Assembly (NCBI GenBank): GCA_944393605.1
Contig: CALYAO010000092.1
Span: 1 to 37,835 of the forward strand
Origin: an uncultured Clostridia bacterium
GTDB lineage: Bacteria; Bacillota; Clostridia; UBA1381; UBA9506
Direction: 5' to 3'
DNA: 37,835 bases
Shown here one piece after another: positions 34,590 to 37,835 of the stretch (position 1 is the first letter of the stretch; every line of letters begins with the position of its first letter). A program made the position numbers and the translations under genes. Under the pieces are notes generated by a model, which was given only the letters and a program-made list of their open reading frames with translations, searched no databases and was not told the DNA's origin.

Positions 34590-35534
34590 ATGGAAAAACG
34601 GCTGTCGGTGGTCATACCGGCCTACAATGAAGCAGAAATCATCCGCCACAGCGTGGATGTCATCGCATCCACGCTGCACCATGCGGGCATCCCGTTTGAA
34701 CTGGTGTTGGTGGACGACGGTTCGCGGGACGGCACGTGGGATATCTTGCGCGCGCTGGCGGCGGAGCGGGCGGACGTGAGGGCGCTGCGCTTTAGTCGGA
34801 ACTTCGGCAAGGAGGGTGCCATCTTTGCGGGCCTGGATGCGGCGACAGGGGACTGCGTCGCGGTCATGGACTGTGACCTGCAGCACCCGCCCGCTGTGCT
34901 GGTGGAGATGTACCGCCTATGGGAACGGTGCGGCATGGAGGTCGTGGAGGCCGTGAAGGCCAGCCGGGGCAAGGAGTCTGTCCTCAGCCGCTTTTTTGCC
35001 AATGCCTTCTATGGCATTCTGCACTGGCTGTCAGGGATCAACCTCAAAAACACCTCCGACTTCCGGCTCATGGACCGCAAGGTGGTGGATGTGATTCGCG
35101 CCATGCCCGAGCGGAACACCTTCTTCCGCGGGATGTCCACCTGGGTGGGATACCAGCGGGGGACGGTGCTGTTTGACGTGCCGCCCCGCGAGGGCGGGAA
35201 AACCAAATGGTCGCGGTGGGGGCTGTGTAAGCTGGCGGTTTCTGCCATTACGTCCTATTCCTCCGCGCCGCTGCACATCGTGTTCGTGTCGGGCCTGTTG
35301 TTTTTGCTGTTTGGGGTGATCCTGGGCGTGCACACCCTGTATATGAAGCTGTCGGGCCAGGCGCTGAGCGGCTTTACCACCGTCATTTTGCTCATCCTGC
35401 TGACGGGGAGCATCCTCATGCTGGGCATGGGTGTGATCGGCAGCTATGTATCCAAGATCTATGAGGAGATCAAGGGACGCCCGCGGTATATCGTGTCCGA
35501 ACAGGCGGGCGGGAAAGAAGAACGCGACGAATGA
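34590..35534 (+). CDS. Polyprenyl-phosphate glycosyltransferase, GT2 family (GtrB/DPM1-like)
   Basis: This 314-residue protein has an N-terminal GT-A catalytic domain with VVIPAYNEAEII, LVDDGSRDGTW, RFSRNFGKEGAI and the metal-binding MDCDLQHPP, then an amphipathic region and two C-terminal membrane helices (about 230-260 and 265-295), ending in IYEEIKGRPRYIV. GtrB-type enzymes transfer a sugar to undecaprenyl phosphate on the cytoplasmic face for wall or teichoic-acid decoration. The start at 34590 follows AAAGGTGG overlapping the thyX stop. Sugar specificity is unknown. Confidence 0.92.
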   Translation: MEKRLSVVIPAYNEAEIIRHSVDVIASTLHHAGIPFELVLVDDGSRDGTWDILRALAAERADVRALRFSRNFGKEGAIFAGLDAATGDCVAVMDCDLQHPPAVLVEMYRLWERCGMEVVEAVKASRGKESVLSRFFANAFYGILHWLSGINLKNTSDFRLMDRKVVDVIRAMPERNTFFRGMSTWVGYQRGTVLFDVPPREGGKTKWSRWGLCKLAVSAITSYSSAPLHIVFVSGLLFLLFGVILGVHTLYMKLSGQALSGFTTVILLILLTGSILMLGMGVIGSYVSKIYEEIKGRPRYIVSEQAGGKEERDE

Positions 35535-35546
35535 GGAGGAAGCCAG

Positions 35547-36218
35547 ATGGGAAAGCTCATCGTGATTGAAGGGGTGGACGGCAGCGGCAAGGCCACCCAG
35601 ACACAGCTGCTGTATGACGCCTTGGCAGGCATGGGAAGGCCTGTGCGCAAGATCACCTTCCCCAACTACCAGAGCCCCTTTGCAGAGCCAGTGAAGCAGT
35701 ATCTGGCGGGTGCGCTGGGGGAGGACCCTGCCGCCGTGAATGCCTATGCGGCGTCCACGTTCTATGCCATCGACCGGTATGCGAGTTTTCAGCAGGATTG
35801 GGGCGCGTTTTACGGGGCAGGCGGCGTCGTGGTGGCGGATCGATATGTGACGTCTAACATCGTGCACCAGGCAGCCAAGCTCACGGGGGACAAACGCCCG
35901 TTTATCGACTGGCTCACCGACCTGGAATATGACAAGCTGGGGCTGCCAAGGCCCGACTTGGTGCTGTTTTTGGACATGCCGCCCGAACATGCGGCGGCGC
36001 TGACGAAAGCGCGCGCCAACAAGTTCACGGGCGGCCAGCAGAAGGACATCCACGAGCGCAATGCGGACTACATCCAGGAGGCCTATGAAAACGCGCTGTC
36101 CGTCGCGGATCTCTGTGGTTGGCGGATGGTGCGGTGTGTGGCAGACGGCGTGGTGCGGGAGATTTCGGACATCGCGGCAGAAATTTTGGGGTGCACAGTG
36201 CCTGTGCTGGAAAAATGA
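35547..36218 (+). CDS. tmk: Thymidylate kinase
   Basis: This 223-residue kinase phosphorylates dTMP to dTDP. It has the P-loop EGVDGSGKATQT (8-19), FPNYQSPFAEPVKQYL for dTMP contacts, VADRYVTSN (the DR motif) and a LID-like RANKFTGGQQKDIHERN. The order thyX-GT2-tmk puts two steps of dTTP synthesis in one transcript. GAGGAGG precedes the ATG, 12 bases after the GT2 stop. Confidence 0.93.
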   Translation: MGKLIVIEGVDGSGKATQTQLLYDALAGMGRPVRKITFPNYQSPFAEPVKQYLAGALGEDPAAVNAYAASTFYAIDRYASFQQDWGAFYGAGGVVVADRYVTSNIVHQAAKLTGDKRPFIDWLTDLEYDKLGLPRPDLVLFLDMPPEHAAALTKARANKFTGGQQKDIHERNADYIQEAYENALSVADLCGWRMVRCVADGVVREISDIAAEILGCTVPVLEK

Positions 36219-36228
36219 GGGGGGACGG

Positions 36229-36669
36229 ATGGAACGTATGATCACAAGCAGTTCGGCAATGGGATTGGACAATCTGCCCGATGCACGCATGATCCGGCAG
36301 GAAGTGTTTGTGGAAGAACAGGGCTTTGTGCGGGAGTTTGATGAGACGGATGCGGCGGCTTGCCATGTGGTTCTGTTGGAAGATGGGGTGCCGGCTGCGA
36401 CGGGACGCACCTTCCCAAGCGGGGAAACGGGGGTCTATACCATCGGCCGTGTGGCAGTGCGCAAGCCTTGGCGGGGCAGCGGCTTGGGCCGCCGTGTGAT
36501 CGAGGAGCTGGAAGCCTGTGCGCAGGATGCGGGCGCGCGGGAGCTGGTGCTGTCCGCGCAGTGTCAGGCGCGGGGGTTCTATGAAAAGCTGGGATATGCG
36601 GCGTGCGGTGAGATCTATCTGGATGAAGGCTGCCCGCATATTGCGATGTACAAACGGATTTCGGACTGA
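36229..36669 (+). CDS. GNAT family N-acetyltransferase
   Basis: This 146-residue protein has the GNAT acetyl-CoA site: IGRVAVRKPWRGSGLGRRVI (strand 4 and the pyrophosphate loop) and later SAQCQARGFYEKLGYAACG. The IRQEVFVEEQGF start and YLDEGCPHIAMYK end resemble the ElaA/YjcF-like group. Substrate unknown. GGGGGGA precedes the ATG, which lies ten bases after the tmk stop, so it is last in the thyX operon. No terminator is obvious after it. Confidence 0.9.
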   Translation: MERMITSSSAMGLDNLPDARMIRQEVFVEEQGFVREFDETDAAACHVVLLEDGVPAATGRTFPSGETGVYTIGRVAVRKPWRGSGLGRRVIEELEACAQDAGARELVLSAQCQARGFYEKLGYAACGEIYLDEGCPHIAMYKRISD

Positions 36670-36777
36670 GCCTTGATGCAAATTTTGATTTGATGTACGA
36701 GAAATCAAGAGATAGAAAGAGAAAAAAAGAGATTGAAAGACTTTATAAAAGTTATTTTAAAAATTTTAAAAAAGTGC

Positions 36778-36806
36778 TTGACAACAGTGTCGCGATGCGA
36801 TATAAT
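36778..36806 (+). promoter_or_regulatory. Consensus sigma-A promoter of rplM-rpsI
   Basis: Perfect TTGACA (36778-36783), 17-base spacer, perfect TATAAT (36801-36806). The 35 bases upstream are almost entirely A/T and resemble an UP element; before that lies a purine-rich stretch (about 36700-36740). Confidence 0.94.
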
Positions 36807-36811
36807 ATCAG

Positions 36812-36929
36812 CTGTCGCTGAATGTGGCACTATTTTTTTGCGCAAATCTGTGCCGCAGTATTCGACAATATTTTGCTTTGATATCTTGTGATATTGTGAA
36901 GGAAGATAGGTATAGGAGGTTAACATTTC
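36812..36929 (+). promoter_or_regulatory. Ribosomal protein L13 leader-like RNA
   Basis: The 118-base leader has a hairpin from GTGGCAC (36824-36830) with GTGCCGC (36850-36856) and a second from ACAATAT (36865-36871) with ATATTGT (36891-36897), followed by AGGAGG. Firmicutes rplM leaders are known to be structured and thought to mediate feedback by L13. Assignment is by position and pairing only. Confidence 0.5.
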
Positions 36930-37367
36930 ATGAGTACGTTTATGGCAAACCCAAGTAAGCTCGAAAGAAAATGGTACATCATAGATGCCGCAAACAAGCC
37001 CTTGGGCCGGGTGGCAGCGCAGGCTGCTTCCATCTTGAGAGGGAAACACAAGCCCGAGTTTACGCCCCATGTGGACTGTGGAGACCATGTGATTATCATC
37101 AATGCTGAGAAGGCGGTTCTGACAGGCAAAAAGCTGGATCAGAAGGTGTATTACCGTCACACGGGGTACGTGGGCGGTCTGAAGGAAGTTGGATACCGCA
37201 AGCTGATGGCGGATCGTCCGGAATTTGCGATGACCAAGGCCATCAAGGGGATGCTGCCTCACAACACCATTGGCGCCAATTCTATGAAGCGCCTGCGCGT
37301 GTATAAGGGTGCGGAGCATGACCATGAGGCGCAGAAGCCCGAGATGTGGAACCTGGAGATCAAATAA
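36930..37367 (+). CDS. rplM: 50S ribosomal protein L13
   Basis: This 145-residue protein has the L13 pattern: [51 protein letters not shown], and [20 protein letters not shown] near the C-terminus. It assembles early onto 23S rRNA. The ATG lies ten bases after AGGAGG. It is followed 23 bases later by rpsI, the universal pair. Confidence 0.98.
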   Translation: MSTFMANPSKLERKWYIIDAANKPLGRVAAQAASILRGKHKPEFTPHVDCGDHVIIINAEKAVLTGKKLDQKVYYRHTGYVGGLKEVGYRKLMADRPEFAMTKAIKGMLPHNTIGANSMKRLRVYKGAEHDHEAQKPEMWNLEIK

Positions 37368-37390
37368 GCAGAAGAAGGAGGATCATGAGC

Positions 37391-37789
37391 ATGGCTGAAA
37401 AAGGTTACTTATATGGAACTGGGAGAAGAAAGAAATCCGTTGCCAGGGTGCGTCTGCTCCCGGGCAAGGGGGATATTACGATAAATGGCAGAACGCTGGA
37501 TGATTATTTTGGTTTGGAGACGCTGAAGGTCATCGTGAAGCAGCCGTTGGTTTTGACGGGGACGGAGATGAAGTACAACGTTGTGGTTACGGTTGCGGGC
37601 GGCGGCTTTACCGGGCAGGCCGGTGCCATCCGGCACGGGATCGCGCGTGCTCTGCTGGAAGCGGAGGAAGAGAATTATCGTGCGGCGCTGAAAAAGGCCG
37701 GCTTCCTGACCCGTGACCCGAGAATGAAAGAGCGTAAGAAGTACGGCCTCAAGGCTGCCCGTCGCGCTCCGCAGTTCAGCAAGCGCTAA
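37391..37789 (+). CDS. rpsI: 30S ribosomal protein S9
   Basis: This 132-residue protein has the S9 pattern: [46 protein letters not shown] and the C-terminal [20 protein letters not shown] followed by QFSKR, whose last residues reach the P-site tRNA. Two ATGs are in frame: 37391 is preferred because GGAGG lies nine bases upstream, versus three bases for 37385. Confidence 0.97.
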   Translation: MAEKGYLYGTGRRKKSVARVRLLPGKGDITINGRTLDDYFGLETLKVIVKQPLVLTGTEMKYNVVVTVAGGGFTGQAGAIRHGIARALLEAEEENYRAALKKAGFLTRDPRMKERKKYGLKAARRAPQFSKR

Positions 37790-37810
37790 ACTTTATCAAA
37801 AGTGGTCAAA

Positions 37811-37835
37811 AACCCCGGAACTACGCGGTTTCCGG
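37811..37835 (+). terminator. Possible terminator after rpsI, cut by window edge
   Basis: CCGGAA (37815-37820) can pair with TTCCGG (37830-37835). The stem could be longer, and a T run would lie outside the window. Confidence 0.35.

Overview
The window looks like chromosomal core DNA from an anaerobic, endospore-forming member of the Clostridia (Bacillota), possibly Christensenellales- or Oscillospirales-like. The placement rests on gene content: veg, spoIIM, pyruvate phosphate dikinase, formate-THF ligase, ThyX and a class A RNase P RNA. Coding DNA is GC-rich, with AT-rich sigma-A promoters between genes. I see no plasmid, phage, IS element, tRNA, rRNA or CRISPR array.

Left block (1-8301, all minus strand). 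From a consensus promoter at 8468-8496 runs a metallophosphatase, coaX and rfbB. The RNase P RNA gene follows, with its promoter inside the end of rfbB. Next come rbgA, rnhB and yraN, then a hairpin and an M19 dipeptidase. Separate units are a class I aminotransferase, veg (strong promoter and terminator), and a PHP phosphoesterase followed by the 5' end of a cardiolipin synthase.

Spore-like block (8543-12317). Three plus-strand genes encode proteins without signal peptides that carry extracytoplasmic-type domains: a beta-sandwich protein with a long acidic linker, a compact SpoIID/LytB domain followed by peptidoglycan-binding repeats, and a two-repeat peptidoglycan-binding protein. This suggests assembly onto the forespore from the mother cell. 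A convergent deoxyinosine glycosylase gene closes the block.

Central block (12429-24867). ppdK and pnp each have their own promoter, leader structures and terminator. tspO and spoIIM are divergent, and both have sigma-E-like promoters. Then come a XerD-like recombinase whose catalytic-lysine loop is shortened, tig-clpP-clpX (trigger factor with a histone-H1-like tail), and rimM-trmD.

Right block (24879-37835). A small two-helix membrane protein is followed by a secreted 1168-residue esterase/beta-propeller protein and a GH105 unsaturated glucuronyl/galacturonyl hydrolase, which look like a small pectin-type polysaccharide locus. Next are xseA (no xseB), a hotdog thioesterase and fhs; then thyX, a polyprenyl-phosphate glycosyltransferase, tmk and a GNAT acetyltransferase; finally the rplM-rpsI ribosomal operon.

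The points most worth a second look are the signal-less SpoIID/peptidoglycan-binding cluster, the missing lysine in XerD, the tspO/spoIIM sigma-E promoter pair, the esterase-propeller fusion, and the 17-bp hairpin in the pnp leader.
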